From positions 2,356,001 to 2,420,000 of the forward strand of contig NZ_CP032869.1 of NCBI RefSeq assembly GCF_003576455.2: 64,000 nt of DNA, written 5' to 3'. The stretch comes from Mucilaginibacter celer. GTDB taxonomy: Bacteria > Bacteroidota > Bacteroidia > Sphingobacteriales > Sphingobacteriaceae. This document shows positions 52,498 to 63,400 of the stretch, piece after piece (within the stretch, counting starts at the first letter, position 1; every line of letters begins with the position of its first letter). The position numbers were made by a program, and so were the translations under genes. The notes below the pieces were generated by a model. The model made no database searches. It saw nothing but the letters and a program-made list of their open reading frames with translations, and was not told the DNA's origin.

Positions 52498-54906
52498 TTA
52501 ATTTGCGTGGGCTTTGACCGTTACTGTCGCTTCGGTCAATCCCGCCGAACTTACTGTAAGTTTGATATCGCCGGCGTTATGCGTACTTCTGATCACCAAC
52601 ATGGCACGGCCGTGCCAGGCTTTACGGGAATTGCCGACATAAGGGTCTGTGTCTTTAACATCGGCATTATCAACCCCGGCTATTACGCCCGGCCCCTCAA
52701 GTTTAAATTGAAGCCGATTTGATGCATTGGGTTGAATAACGCCGTCCTTATCGGTTACTTTAATTGTAATATAGGATAAGTCCTGTCCGTTCGGCAATAT
52801 TTGTTTGCGGTCGGCAAAGAGCCGGATCTTAGCAGCAGAACCCGACGTTTGCAGTGTGGTTGATTCCATCACTTTATCATTTTCTACGCCTACTGCTTTG
52901 AGGGTTCCCGCCGCATAAGGAACAGGAAAAGTAGCTTTAAATTCCTCCTGTGCTGTTGTGAGTTTTTCACCAAGAAGTTTGTCATTGAAATAAAGCCTTA
53001 CCTTGGGGTATCTCGAATACACCTCTACATCCAGTTTTTTGCCCTCAAAGCCAGGCCAGGTCCAATTTTCCCACGTGGGCCAAACCGACCACCAGGTTTC
53101 TTTGATTTCCAATGGCTCGGGGTTGGGTTCGCGAACAGCCATATACAGCTTTTCCTTATCATTATACAACATGCTGCGGTAGTGCGATATAGGCTTTCTC
53201 CATCCGGTTAAATCAATATCCCCACAATATGCGCCATGCCATGGAAAAAGATTATTTTCCCAATGCTCGCCCGGCACTTCGCCCGAGTAATACCAACGGC
53301 CAATTCCAGCTTCACCTAAATAATCTATAGCTGTCCATACAAAATCTCCTATGATATAGTTATTATTTTGCACCAGCTTCCAATTGGCAAATGCATCGCG
53401 CGGGTACGATTCGGTTTGAAAAATAACACGTGAATGAACCCTTTTATGGTCGGCAGGCGCGCCCTGCAGCTGGTAATTATAACCGCAAACATCGTGTGCT
53501 GCCATAAGTGGGTCTAACGATTCCCAGTCGTTGCCCCATTTTACTATCGCCGATGTTACAGGCCGTGTGCTGTCTATATTTTTAACAATACCTGCAAGCG
53601 TTTTAGCGGTTACCACAGCTTCGGGCTTATTTCTTTCAACCACCTCATTTCCTATACTCCACATAAAAATTGACGGGTGGTTCCTATCCCTCAGCACCAT
53701 CGTTTCCAGATCTGGTTTAGACCAACGGTCAAAATAAGCCGAATAATCATACTTGTTTTTACTAACCTTCCAGCCATCAAAAGCTTCATCGATAACCAAT
53801 AAACCTAATCTGTCGCAGGCATCTAAAAAAGCTTCAGAAGGGGGATTATGAGAAGTGCGTACAGCATTAAACCCCGAAGTTTTCATTAACTCCACCTTAC
53901 GCTCCTCGGCCCGGTCAAAAGCGGCGGCACCGAGGCAGCCGTTATCATGATGAACACAGCCACCGCTGATCTTTACCGTTTTACCATTGAGCTGAAAACC
54001 ATCTTCGGCAGTAAATTTTATTGAACGGATGCCGAAAGTGGTATTCGTATTATCAATTTTTTCATTGCCTTTTGATATCCGGATCCGGGCCTGGTATAAA
54101 TATGGGGTTTCGGGTGTCCATAACAGGGGCTTCGACACTTTTATAATCTGTGCTACCTCTTTTTCACTGTTTGCCGGTAACTCTAAACTTACTTTGCTAT
54201 TTCCTACGTTTTTAGCGCCCCCATAAAACAAGCCTGTGTTGATAGTAATCCGCTGCAGAATGTCCGTTTGGTTTTTCACCTTCGCTTTAACAAGCACTGA
54301 GGCCTGTTTTGGAGATACTTCGGGGGTTGTAACCGCAACTCCCCATCCGGCAATATGCACAGGGTTAGTAATATTCAACCATACGTGGCGGTAAATTCCA
54401 GAGCCGCTATACCACCTGCAATTAACCTGCTGTGAATCATCAACACGTACGGCTATCACATTTTCTTTATCAAAATCAAGATAAGGTGAAAGATCATAAC
54501 TGAATGAAGAATAGCCATAAGGCCGGATGCCCAGTGATTTACCATTGATAAACACTTCAGCATTCATGTAAACTCCCTCAAAATAAACAGAAACCTCTTT
54601 CTCTTTCCATTCGGGAGGAGCCCTAAACGTTTTTCTGTACCAACCGATACCAGCCGGGAAGTAACCGCCCGCACCGCCGGTTGGATTTTTGAGGCTCACT
54701 TTCCCCTCAATACTCCAATCATGCGGCAAGTCAAGGTTACGCCAGGGCTTATCGTTAAAGTCTCTTAATCTCGCCAGCGAATCATCGCCAGGGTTAAATT
54801 TCCAATCGTAATCAAATAGCTGTTTTCGCATGATAGCGCCCGGAAGTTGGGCGAAGCTTAACATGCTATAAACCAAAAACAGGATGGCTATGGTTATTGT
54901 TTTCAT
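52498..54906 (-). CDS. GH2 beta-galactosidase-type enzyme, 802 residues
   Basis: A signal peptide (residues 1-20) is followed by a jelly-roll sugar-binding domain (about 25-180, LDLPHDWSIEG, GWYRKTF), an Ig-like domain (about 185-295) and the TIM barrel. The acid/base is Glu421 in MWSIGNEVVERN and the nucleophile is Glu499 in FQTESYPRD. C-terminal DUF4982-like and Ig-like domains complete it (KITVKDKDGV-type repeats, GVDNADVKDTDPY). Such enzymes remove terminal beta-galactose. The GH3 gene lies 21 nt upstream and the GH29 gene 35 nt downstream. Confidence 0.93.
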   Translation of the reverse strand: MKTITIAILFLVYSMLSFAQLPGAIMRKQLFDYDWKFNPGDDSLARLRDFNDKPWRNLDLPHDWSIEGKVSLKNPTGGAGGYFPAGIGWYRKTFRAPPEWKEKEVSVYFEGVYMNAEVFINGKSLGIRPYGYSSFSYDLSPYLDFDKENVIAVRVDDSQQVNCRWYSGSGIYRHVWLNITNPVHIAGWGVAVTTPEVSPKQASVLVKAKVKNQTDILQRITINTGLFYGGAKNVGNSKVSLELPANSEKEVAQIIKVSKPLLWTPETPYLYQARIRISKGNEKIDNTNTTFGIRSIKFTAEDGFQLNGKTVKISGGCVHHDNGCLGAAAFDRAEERKVELMKTSGFNAVRTSHNPPSEAFLDACDRLGLLVIDEAFDGWKVSKNKYDYSAYFDRWSKPDLETMVLRDRNHPSIFMWSIGNEVVERNKPEAVVTAKTLAGIVKNIDSTRPVTSAIVKWGNDWESLDPLMAAHDVCGYNYQLQGAPADHKRVHSRVIFQTESYPRDAFANWKLVQNNNYIIGDFVWTAIDYLGEAGIGRWYYSGEVPGEHWENNLFPWHGAYCGDIDLTGWRKPISHYRSMLYNDKEKLYMAVREPNPEPLEIKETWWSVWPTWENWTWPGFEGKKLDVEVYSRYPKVRLYFNDKLLGEKLTTAQEEFKATFPVPYAAGTLKAVGVENDKVMESTTLQTSGSAAKIRLFADRKQILPNGQDLSYITIKVTDKDGVIQPNASNRLQFKLEGPGVIAGVDNADVKDTDPYVGNSRKAWHGRAMLVIRSTHNAGDIKLTVSSAGLTEATVTVKAHAN

Positions 54907-54927
54907 GAAATAGTGTGCATTACACAG

Positions 54928-57084
54928 TTACTTAACTGTAATTTTTGTTTTTAGAATAATATTACGTGATGAATTACCTAACTCAATAACGTACTCGCCC
55001 GCTTCCGTATTCCAGCCTTTTTTCGCTTCGTCATAAAACGCAAGATCTGTAACCTTTACCTGCATATCTATCGTTTTTGATTCGCCGGCCTTTAAAAAGA
55101 TCTTTTTAAAGGCTTTAAGCTCTTTTTGAGGACGCTGCACGGTACTAACCGGTTCGCTTACATAAAGCTGTACAACTTCGGCGCCGTACCTGTCGCCCGT
55201 ATTTTTTATTGTGAACCGTACATGTATTATCTCGTTTTTCCTGTATACCGGCTTATCGGTAGCCAGATGGCTTAATGAAAAACCGGTGTAAGACAGTCCA
55301 TATCCAAAAGGGAAAAGCGGCGTTATGTTTTTGGTATCATACCAGCGGTATCCTACCAAAATACCTTCTTTATATTCGGCCGTGAGCTTATTTCCCGGGT
55401 AGGTATCCATATAAAAAGCCGGTGAGTCATTTAATGAAACCGGGAAGGTAAACGGCAGCTTACCCGAGGGGTTTACAGTTCCTTTCAAAACATCTGCCAG
55501 CGCGTTACCAGCTTCCGAACCGTTAAACCACGACCAAACAATGGTGTGATTAGATTTACTGATCTCATTCAAATCGTAGGGCGCACCGGCCATCACTACG
55601 ATAACGGTATTGGGGTTAACCGCGCTTACAGCGTTAACCAATGCCTGCTCACCAAAAGGCAGTTCAAGGCTTTTACGATCATGGGCTTCACTTTCATATT
55701 CACGGTTTGAGCCAATACACAAGATAGCAACATCACTTTTTTTAGCAAGCGCTACTGCTTCATCAATCAGGTTTTGATCGGGTTTATTATAATCACCATT
55801 TTGCACGGCGGTTTTGTTAGCTTGGTAATTGGCCCGGTAACCCTGGGCAAAACTAACTTCGGCAATTTTATCGAATTTTATTTTTATCCCCTGCAAAGCC
55901 GTAACTTCATATTTGGCTTTTACACCTGCACCGTATCCGCCCAAGGCAAACGTGCGTATCGCATTATCTCCTATAACGGCAATGTGTTTAATACTGCCTA
56001 TTTGCAAAGGCAGAAGTTGTTTGTCGTTTTTTAGCAGTACGATAGACTCTGAGGCGATCTCATACGCGGCTTTGCCATGCTCAGGGGTTGAGATCGATCC
56101 TTTTGGATGATTGGCACTCATGGACGTATGGTACATAAGCCATAAAATCCTGCTTACCTTATCGTTAATGGTTTTCTGCGAAACGCTGCCCGCCTTCACA
56201 GCGGCAAGCAATGGTTTGGCCATGTACCATTGCTCGTAAGGTCCGCCGGATCCCATCTCAATATCGAGACCGTTATTTGCTGCCGCAACAGTATGATGCG
56301 TTCCGGCCCAGTCAGACATCACTACACCTTTAAAACCCCAGTCATTTTTTAAAACCTTATTTAATAAATAACCGTTTTCAGAACACCAATAACCATTTAA
56401 CTTATTGTAAGCCGACATTACGGTATAAGCATTACCCTGCCGAACCGCCGCTTTAAAGGCGGGAAAATAGATTTCCTGTAAGGCTCTTTCATCAACTATG
56501 GTATTTACGCTATCCCGATTAAGCTCCTGGTTATTGGCAGCAAAATGTTTTATACAGGCAGCCACATGCTGGCTTTGGATACCCTTTACCGCCTGAACGG
56601 CCAGCAGGCTGTTCAGGTAGGGATCTTCTGAGTAATATTCATAAGTGCGGCCACAAAGCGGCATCCGGCAAATATTAAAGGCGGGTGCAAGCATTACATT
56701 CTTTTTTCGGGCATTAGCCTCCTCTCCTATTACCACACCATATTTATTGGCCATAGTTGGGTTCCAGGTAGCGGCTATCGCCGAACCATTGGGTAAAAAA
56801 GTAGCAGAATCCGTTGTCCAGTTTGCCGAAGCCCAATCAAAGCGTTTTATCTCTTCCCGCACGCCTAACGGCCCATCGTCACACGTTAATTCAGGGATAC
56901 CTAAGCGGGGCACACCTGCCGACGAAAACAAGGCGTTACCATGCAGTATCGCTATTTTTTCTTCAAGTGTCATCTTTTTGATCACGCTATTGATCTTCAA
57001 TTTAATGGCCGCCTCGTTTTTGTTTTGTGCAGATACACCGCCAAACAAAAAAAGCGCGATAAAACAGGTAATTATATATTTCAT
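54928..57084 (-). CDS. GH3 beta-glucosidase-type enzyme
   Basis: 718 residues with a signal peptide (residues 1-20). The N-terminal (beta/alpha)8 domain has KHFAANNQELNRD, DERALQEIYFPAF and the nucleophile Asp258 in GVVMSDWAGTH. The second alpha/beta sandwich domain (about 340-560) has LLKNDKQLLPL and CIGSNREYESEAHDR. A C-terminal fibronectin-III-like domain has VVQLYVSEPVSTVQRPQKELKAF. It probably cleaves beta-linked glucose or xylose from oligosaccharide ends in the periplasm. It lies between the two GH2 genes with gaps of 33 and 21 nt. Confidence 0.95.
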   Translation of the reverse strand: MKYIITCFIALFLFGGVSAQNKNEAAIKLKINSVIKKMTLEEKIAILHGNALFSSAGVPRLGIPELTCDDGPLGVREEIKRFDWASANWTTDSATFLPNGSAIAATWNPTMANKYGVVIGEEANARKKNVMLAPAFNICRMPLCGRTYEYYSEDPYLNSLLAVQAVKGIQSQHVAACIKHFAANNQELNRDSVNTIVDERALQEIYFPAFKAAVRQGNAYTVMSAYNKLNGYWCSENGYLLNKVLKNDWGFKGVVMSDWAGTHHTVAAANNGLDIEMGSGGPYEQWYMAKPLLAAVKAGSVSQKTINDKVSRILWLMYHTSMSANHPKGSISTPEHGKAAYEIASESIVLLKNDKQLLPLQIGSIKHIAVIGDNAIRTFALGGYGAGVKAKYEVTALQGIKIKFDKIAEVSFAQGYRANYQANKTAVQNGDYNKPDQNLIDEAVALAKKSDVAILCIGSNREYESEAHDRKSLELPFGEQALVNAVSAVNPNTVIVVMAGAPYDLNEISKSNHTIVWSWFNGSEAGNALADVLKGTVNPSGKLPFTFPVSLNDSPAFYMDTYPGNKLTAEYKEGILVGYRWYDTKNITPLFPFGYGLSYTGFSLSHLATDKPVYRKNEIIHVRFTIKNTGDRYGAEVVQLYVSEPVSTVQRPQKELKAFKKIFLKAGESKTIDMQVKVTDLAFYDEAKKGWNTEAGEYVIELGNSSRNIILKTKITVK

Positions 57085-57117
57085 AAAAACTATTTCTTTG
57101 GATTGGTTATTTATAGA

Positions 57118-60003
57118 TTATTTTTCAGCAGCCGTTATTTCAAAAGCCGAAGATTTTAAGCCCGGCGAGCTTGCCTTTAAAACGATAGTTCCCGGTTGCC
57201 CTGTTGACTGAACGATTACCTGTGCATACCCGCTAAAAAGTTTTCGCTTATAAGGAGCAGGGGGATAAACCAACTGGATGAGGCCGGGATCGGTGTTAAC
57301 ACTTGCCCATATATTAGCTTTAAGCAATGGTGTTGCTACAATAGCAAGAGTGTTGTTGCCGGGGTGCAGCAATGAAGCATCCAGTTTAAAATCGGTGTTC
57401 AGATCGGCCACTTTAATTTGATGCCCTATTTCCTTACCGTTAATAAAAATATTTTGAACCGTACCGATGTTTTTACTGAAAAAGGTAGCCGTTGCAGCTG
57501 CAACATCAGCAGGCATATTGAAACCGGCACGGTAGACTATCGCTTTCACCTTTCGCCCAAATTCATCATCCCTTGTATCCATAAAGGCGTTTTGCCATTT
57601 GCTGTCGTTATAATGCTCGGCCACTTCAGCTTTTGGATTTAAATCGTCAACAAATTTCTCCTTTAACGTATCTATGTGAACAAGGTCGATCCTTTCTACG
57701 TATTTATCCGCTTCCAGCGAAGTCGGATCGCCATTGCCTACTCCTAAAATTTTACCAGGGCCTGTAATTGAAAAGGTCGCCTCATTCTGCGCCGTAGGCA
57801 CCCGGAGATTGTTTTTATCATCAGCCTCAACCGTAATTATGGCCATATCTTTTTTATCAGCCCTGATCGCTTTTCTGTTGGCTGATAGCTTAACCTGAAC
57901 CGGTGGCAGCGTGGTTTTAACCATATCGCTGCCTACTTTTATGCCTTTGTTATAACCTACCGCCTGCAATGTGCCGGGCTGGTATTTTACCTGCCATTCG
58001 AGGTGCCCGTTCTGCTCCATCGTTTTTTTGCCGAGGCTTTTTTTATTTAGAAGAAGCTCTACCTCGTCGCAATTGCTGTAGGTGCATACCCGTATCTCCT
58101 GGCCTTCTTTACCCTGCCAGTTCCAGTGCGGCAAAATATGCACTACCGTTTGTTTCGTCCACCACGACTTTAAATAATAGTAATCATCCTTGGGAAAGCC
58201 GCAGGCATCAACCATCCCGAAGTATGATCCGACAGAGGGCCACCCAAACGGTGTAGGTTCCCCTCTGTAGTCAAAGCCTGTCCAGATGAACATGCCGGCC
58301 AGGTACGGGCGTGAGGCGTAATGTTTCCATCCTTGTTCCAGGCTATAAAAAAAATCGTTTTGCTTCCGGTCGTATGCTGCAAGCTGGTGCCTGTCCGGAT
58401 CATTCTCATAAATTCCCCTTGAGGCAACTGTCGACCCCTCTTCGGTACCCCAGCTAAATTGATCAGGGTACTTTTTATGTTGCTCATCAGTGTTTTTAGT
58501 AGCTACGTAGTTATAGCCTAACACATCTATCACGGTCGATATACCCCAGCCAATGCCACCGCTGATGGCCGCGGTGATGTAGCGTGTTGAATCAACCGAT
58601 TTAGCGAAAGCCTGCATAGTTGCAGCTATCCGCGCACCTTTAATATTGCCTTCAATAGCCCACTCTTCGTTCCCTATCGACCAACTGATGATACTGGGAT
58701 GGTTCCGGTCGCGCGTTATCATCCTTTTCAGGTCGTTCAACTGTGTCGAAGTGGTACCCATCAAACGGTTTTCGTCAATAACCAGCATACCTAACCTGTC
58801 GCACGCATCAAGCAATTCTGGCGTCGGGGGATTATGTGAGCAGCGATATGCATTGCAACCCATCCCCTTTAACGTCCTGATCCTGAATTCCTGTAAACCA
58901 TCCGGCAGCGCAACGCCAACACCAGCATGGTCTTGATGATTGTTGGTGCCCTGTATTTTTACATGCTCACCGTTCAGAAAAAAACCTTCATTAGCATCAA
59001 ACCTGATGGTACGAATGCCAAACGTTGTTACATAACTATCCAAAACAATCCCATTCTCTTCAACGGTGGTAATTAGCTGATATAGGCAGGGCATATCTAA
59101 CGACCATAGCTTTGGATTGCTAACATTTAATAAACTTTTAATATCCTTAGCTGCGAACGGCTTTAAAACAACTCCGGTAGTGTTTTTTGCTGCAAGGGCT
59201 TTCCCTTTATCATCAATAATTGTTTGGGTTATATCAAAGCTCCTTGGCTTTTCACTATCATTACTTATAGCCGATGTCGCGGTAACCCCGGCCACATTAT
59301 CTTTTACCGTTGTGGTAACAAAGGTTCCTTCGGGCAAAATATGAAGCTGATCTGTTTTGTTAAGCCATACATGGCGATAAATACCGGCCCCCTCGTAAAA
59401 CCAGCCTTCTTCCATAGTTACATCTGCACGCACGGCTATAACGTTATTGCCGCCATAGTTTAAATATTCTGAAATATTGTATTCAAAGCCGTGGTAACCG
59501 CTGGGCTCGGTACCTAAAAAATGTCCGTTTACCCAAACTATGCTGTTGCGGAAAACGCCATCGAATGCTATGGATATATGTTTACCGAGGTCGGAGGCGG
59601 GGATAGCAAAAGTTTTGCGGTACCAGCCTACACTGGCTTCCGGGAAATTACGGCCGATTGCCTTCGATCCATGGCTGAAACTACCCTTAGGGCTAAAGGA
59701 CTGTTCAACCGCCCAGTCATGCGGCAGGTCGAGTTTTCGCCAACCTCTGTCATCAAATTCTGCCGAGGCGGCACCGTCTCCATAACCTGTTTTTGCCAGG
59801 TAAGAGAAACCACCGGTTCCATAATAAAAATCTTTCGAAACATCATAAGCATGTCCCAACGCAAAACGCCAGTCGTTATCTATTGAAATGTGTTCGCGTT
59901 TTGAACCTGATACATTTGGTAGCTGGGCTATTGAGTTTGCAGAAATAATTAAAAATAAAATCAAGAAGTAAAAAATTTTGAAGAAGGGAATTTTTGTAAG
60001 CAT
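57118..60003 (-). CDS. GH2 beta-galactosidase-type enzyme with C-terminal domain insertion
   Basis: 961 residues from the ATG at 60003. A TTG at 60036 is open, but the ATG places a normal signal peptide at the start (FFKIFYFLILFLIISANSIAQ). The sugar-binding domain is at about 30-215, the acid/base is Glu446 in SWSIGNEEW, and the nucleophile is Glu521 in GTEEGS. Compared with the neighbouring GH2, about 155 residues (about 764-919) are inserted between VGNGDPTSLEA and RKLFSGYAQVIVQS. The insert has a galactose-binding-like look (YNDSKWQNAF, IFINGKEIG, LHPGNNTLAI). It leads the five-gene operon. Confidence 0.92.
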   Translation of the reverse strand: MLTKIPFFKIFYFLILFLIISANSIAQLPNVSGSKREHISIDNDWRFALGHAYDVSKDFYYGTGGFSYLAKTGYGDGAASAEFDDRGWRKLDLPHDWAVEQSFSPKGSFSHGSKAIGRNFPEASVGWYRKTFAIPASDLGKHISIAFDGVFRNSIVWVNGHFLGTEPSGYHGFEYNISEYLNYGGNNVIAVRADVTMEEGWFYEGAGIYRHVWLNKTDQLHILPEGTFVTTTVKDNVAGVTATSAISNDSEKPRSFDITQTIIDDKGKALAAKNTTGVVLKPFAAKDIKSLLNVSNPKLWSLDMPCLYQLITTVEENGIVLDSYVTTFGIRTIRFDANEGFFLNGEHVKIQGTNNHQDHAGVGVALPDGLQEFRIRTLKGMGCNAYRCSHNPPTPELLDACDRLGMLVIDENRLMGTTSTQLNDLKRMITRDRNHPSIISWSIGNEEWAIEGNIKGARIAATMQAFAKSVDSTRYITAAISGGIGWGISTVIDVLGYNYVATKNTDEQHKKYPDQFSWGTEEGSTVASRGIYENDPDRHQLAAYDRKQNDFFYSLEQGWKHYASRPYLAGMFIWTGFDYRGEPTPFGWPSVGSYFGMVDACGFPKDDYYYLKSWWTKQTVVHILPHWNWQGKEGQEIRVCTYSNCDEVELLLNKKSLGKKTMEQNGHLEWQVKYQPGTLQAVGYNKGIKVGSDMVKTTLPPVQVKLSANRKAIRADKKDMAIITVEADDKNNLRVPTAQNEATFSITGPGKILGVGNGDPTSLEADKYVERIDLVHIDTLKEKFVDDLNPKAEVAEHYNDSKWQNAFMDTRDDEFGRKVKAIVYRAGFNMPADVAAATATFFSKNIGTVQNIFINGKEIGHQIKVADLNTDFKLDASLLHPGNNTLAIVATPLLKANIWASVNTDPGLIQLVYPPAPYKRKLFSGYAQVIVQSTGQPGTIVLKASSPGLKSSAFEITAAEK

Positions 60004-60282
60004 GGTATAGCGATGGTTATTAATATGGGATGCCAAAAGCAGATGTGGATGTGATTAAAGGAGGCATTATTGTCGTGGGAATTTTAATTGCAGCCAGCTG
60101 TAAAAGCATGAATAACATTTCGGCAAGGCAAGTTATCGGTTCGCCTGTATGTACAATATCCTACGTCCCCGAAATAGCATATGTATGTATTTTAACATCA
60201 TAGTAAATTAAGCAGGTTTTAAAATTGGCTAAGCAATACAAAACTCATTGTATTTTGTACTAAAGAGTTGTTGATTGCGCCG

Positions 60283-60338
60283 CTAAACTAAATTTTAGTA
60301 CGTAATAGATTGTTTATAAATAGGGATACAAATGTTAA
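60283..60338 (-). promoter_or_regulatory. PUL operator box and promoter of the GH2-GH3-GH29 operon
   Basis: The box 60310-60338 (AAATAGGGATACAAATG at 60318-60334) is identical to the susC box over 29 nt. On the minus strand TAGTTTAG (complement of 60283-60290) lies 28 nt from AAATAGGG and is one base off TAnnTTTG. The 450-base gap 60004-60453 between the operon and the regulator gene shows nothing else. Confidence 0.7.
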
Positions 60339-60453
60339 GACAGCATGCCATGTTTGTTCACAGCAGTTTAATATCCCAAAGAGGACTTTTGAACATCCGG
60401 CTATACCATTTGATAAGAAGGCCGGAAGCGGAAAGTGCAAATGCTATAAAAGG

Positions 60454-63400
60454 TTATTTATTTTTTTTTGAGGAATAGGCTGAAGGAAGGCAATTAAACT
60501 CAGTTTTAAAACATCGTACAAAATACTTCTGGCTTTTAAAGCCCACCTTGTAGGAGATTTGTGATATGGTTAGCTGCGAATTTTCAAGCAATTGCGCGGC
60601 ACGTTTGAGGCGGATAGTACGGATCAGGTCCACCGGCGATTTCCCGGTTAAAGCGAGGGTTCTTTTATAGAGGGTTACACGGCTTACACATAGCTCGCTG
60701 CTCAGTTCTTCCACCGAAAATTCAGCGTTATCAATGTTCTTTTCAATCAGTTGTACTGTCTTTTTAATAAACGCTTCATCAAACGATTCGGTTTCTATCT
60801 CTGTTGGCTTAACATCAAGCTGCTTTTGGTAGGTTTTACGCATATCCTGTTGCATGGCCAGTATGTTTTTAAGCTTCGAGGTAAGGATCTCGAAGTTGAA
60901 AGGCTTGGTCAGGTAGTCGTTGGCGCCGGTTTCAAGCCCCTGTAATTGCTGCTCTTCATCAGTTACCGCGGTGAGCAATACTACCGGTATATGGGATGTA
61001 CGTTTATCGTTGCGTATTTTACGGCACAAATCGACGCCATTCATTTCGGGCATACTGATATCGCTAACTACGAGGTTAGGGTGAAGTGCAAGCGTTTTTT
61101 GCCATCCTTCCTTTCCGTTGGCTGCCTCAATGATGTTGAAGGTTTCGCTTAAATTATCTTTCAGATAGAAACGAAAATCCTCATTGTCTTCAACCAGCAA
61201 TACGGTAAGCTTTCTGTTAATACCACTTCCCGCCTTTGCCAATTCGGTGCTATCTTGTAATTCTGATTTGAGTAAGTTAGTTTCGTAGATGGATAATACA
61301 GGCTCCGTTGCCAGGTCAACAGGCATGTGGATAGTAAAAGTGCTACCCTGGCCCAATTCGCTTTGAACTGATATTTCGCCATTATGCAGCTTTACAAATT
61401 CCCTGGTTATTGATAAACCTATCCCGCTGCCCTGGTTAACCATGGTGCCTGGTATATCGTTTTGAAAAAAGCGTTCAAAAATGCGATCCTGCTTATCCAA
61501 TGGGATTCCGATACCTGTATCTATAACTTTTATCTCCAGTTGCTTTGTTTCGACGTTTTTTTCAATTATTGATATCAATACACTAATATTACCACCATCA
61601 GGCGTAAACTTAAACGCGTTGGAAAGCAGGTTAAAAATGATTCGCTCAATTTTGTCGTGATCAAAATTGATGATGAGGCTTTTTATTTCCGAATCAAATA
61701 CCAGCCTGATATTTTTTTTCTCGGCCATATCCGAAAATGAATAAACCATTTCTGTAATAAAATTTACGATGTCCCCGCTCCGGGCATGCAGCCGGAGTTC
61801 CTGTACCTCCATTTTCCTGAAGTCGAGCAGTTGATTTACCATATTCAGTAAACGCCTTGCATTTCGGTTAATCATTTGCAACTGGTTTCGCTGCTCTTCG
61901 GTTTCGGTTTGCTTTAAAATCTTATCAACCGGTGCCATAATTAATGATAACGGGGTCCTGAATTCGTGGCTTACGTTGGTGAAAAATTTAATTTTCATCA
62001 TATCAAGCTCGTGCATGCGCCGGGCCTCGTTACGTTCGTTTTCGATCAGCAACTTAGCTTCGCGTTTTTCCTTTTCAATTTCAAACTGCCTTCTTATTTT
62101 TTGGATACCTCGCCTCCGCATCAGAAAGAGTGTTGCAACCAAAAGCAAAACGTAAATAACATAAGCAACTTTCGATTTCCAGAAGGGCGGTAATACCTTG
62201 ATTTTTAACGTAATGCAATCAGGCTCCCACGTCCTTTCCTGGCTGATGGCCCTTACTTTAAAGGTATAGTCGCCGCCGTCAAGGTTGGTATAGGTAGCTT
62301 TTCGTGTAGCATTATCCGCATCAATCCAACCCTTATCAAATCCCTCCATCATGTACTGATGCTTTACTTTATTAGGATTAAAAAAATTAAGCGCCGCAAA
62401 TTCAATCGTAAAAACGTTTTCGCCATGCTTCAGCGTAATATCGCGGGTTGCCGAAATTGATTTAGACAATATTACATGCCCGTTAACTTCTTCATTTGCT
62501 TTAATACTTTTATTAAACAGCAAAAAATCTGTGAAAACCAATTTCGGTTTATATATATTGGCATGTATAGTTGAAGGATCGAAAATGTTAAAACCATGTC
62601 CCCCTCCAAATATCAGTTTTCCATCGCCGGTTTTAAGAGCGGCCTGAACATTGAATTCCCGGCCCTGTAAGCCATCACTTTCATCAAAGTTTTCAAAGCT
62701 AAAGGTGTAAGCTTCTTTTTTGGATGTTACGGATACCTTACTTACTCCGTTTGCCGTACTCAACCAGACAGCTCCCCACCTATCCTCAAGCATATCAAGT
62801 ACATTATTGTCCGGCAATCCGTTATGTGTCGTTAAAGATTGAAAAGCCCCATTTTTGGGGTTTAAAACATTAACTCCTTCGCGCGTTGTTATCCACATAA
62901 GGCCGCGGCTATCCTGGTTAATTCCGTTGACGCTATTGCTTATTAAACCCTTGGCCGCATTCTTATCATTACTGTAATGAATGATGCGGCCTGTGTTTTT
63001 TTTAATCACATCGACGCCGAAATAGCCTCCAACCCAAATATTACCCGTTTTATCTTCAAAAAGCGCGGATACGAAAGGGCTTCTGATATCAGTTTGCTTG
63101 AATGATGGGGAAAACATTTTTTGCGCACGGTCAAAAACTTGTAATCCGGCGTTAAATGTGCCTACCCATAGCCTGTGAGACGAATCTTCAAGAATATTCC
63201 ACACCCGGTTGTCTGCAAGGCTACCCGCTACTTTATCATCATGTTTATAATGGATAAACTTACTCCCGTCAAAACAGTCCAGCCCTCCAAAATAGGTCCC
63301 TATCCAAAGCTTGTGTTCATGGTCAATGCATAAACTTACAATAACATCACTGCTAAGACTATTTGGATTATCCGGCTCATGTTTATATTGTTTAAAACTT

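Noticed and set aside
56645-57211. A 188-codon plus-strand frame opposite the GH3 gene
   Set aside because: A shadow of the GH3 gene. Low-complexity composition and no domain.
60004-60036. N-terminal extension of the GH2 gene from TTG 60036
   Set aside because: The 11 extra residues are hydrophilic and precede a complete signal peptide starting at ATG 60003.
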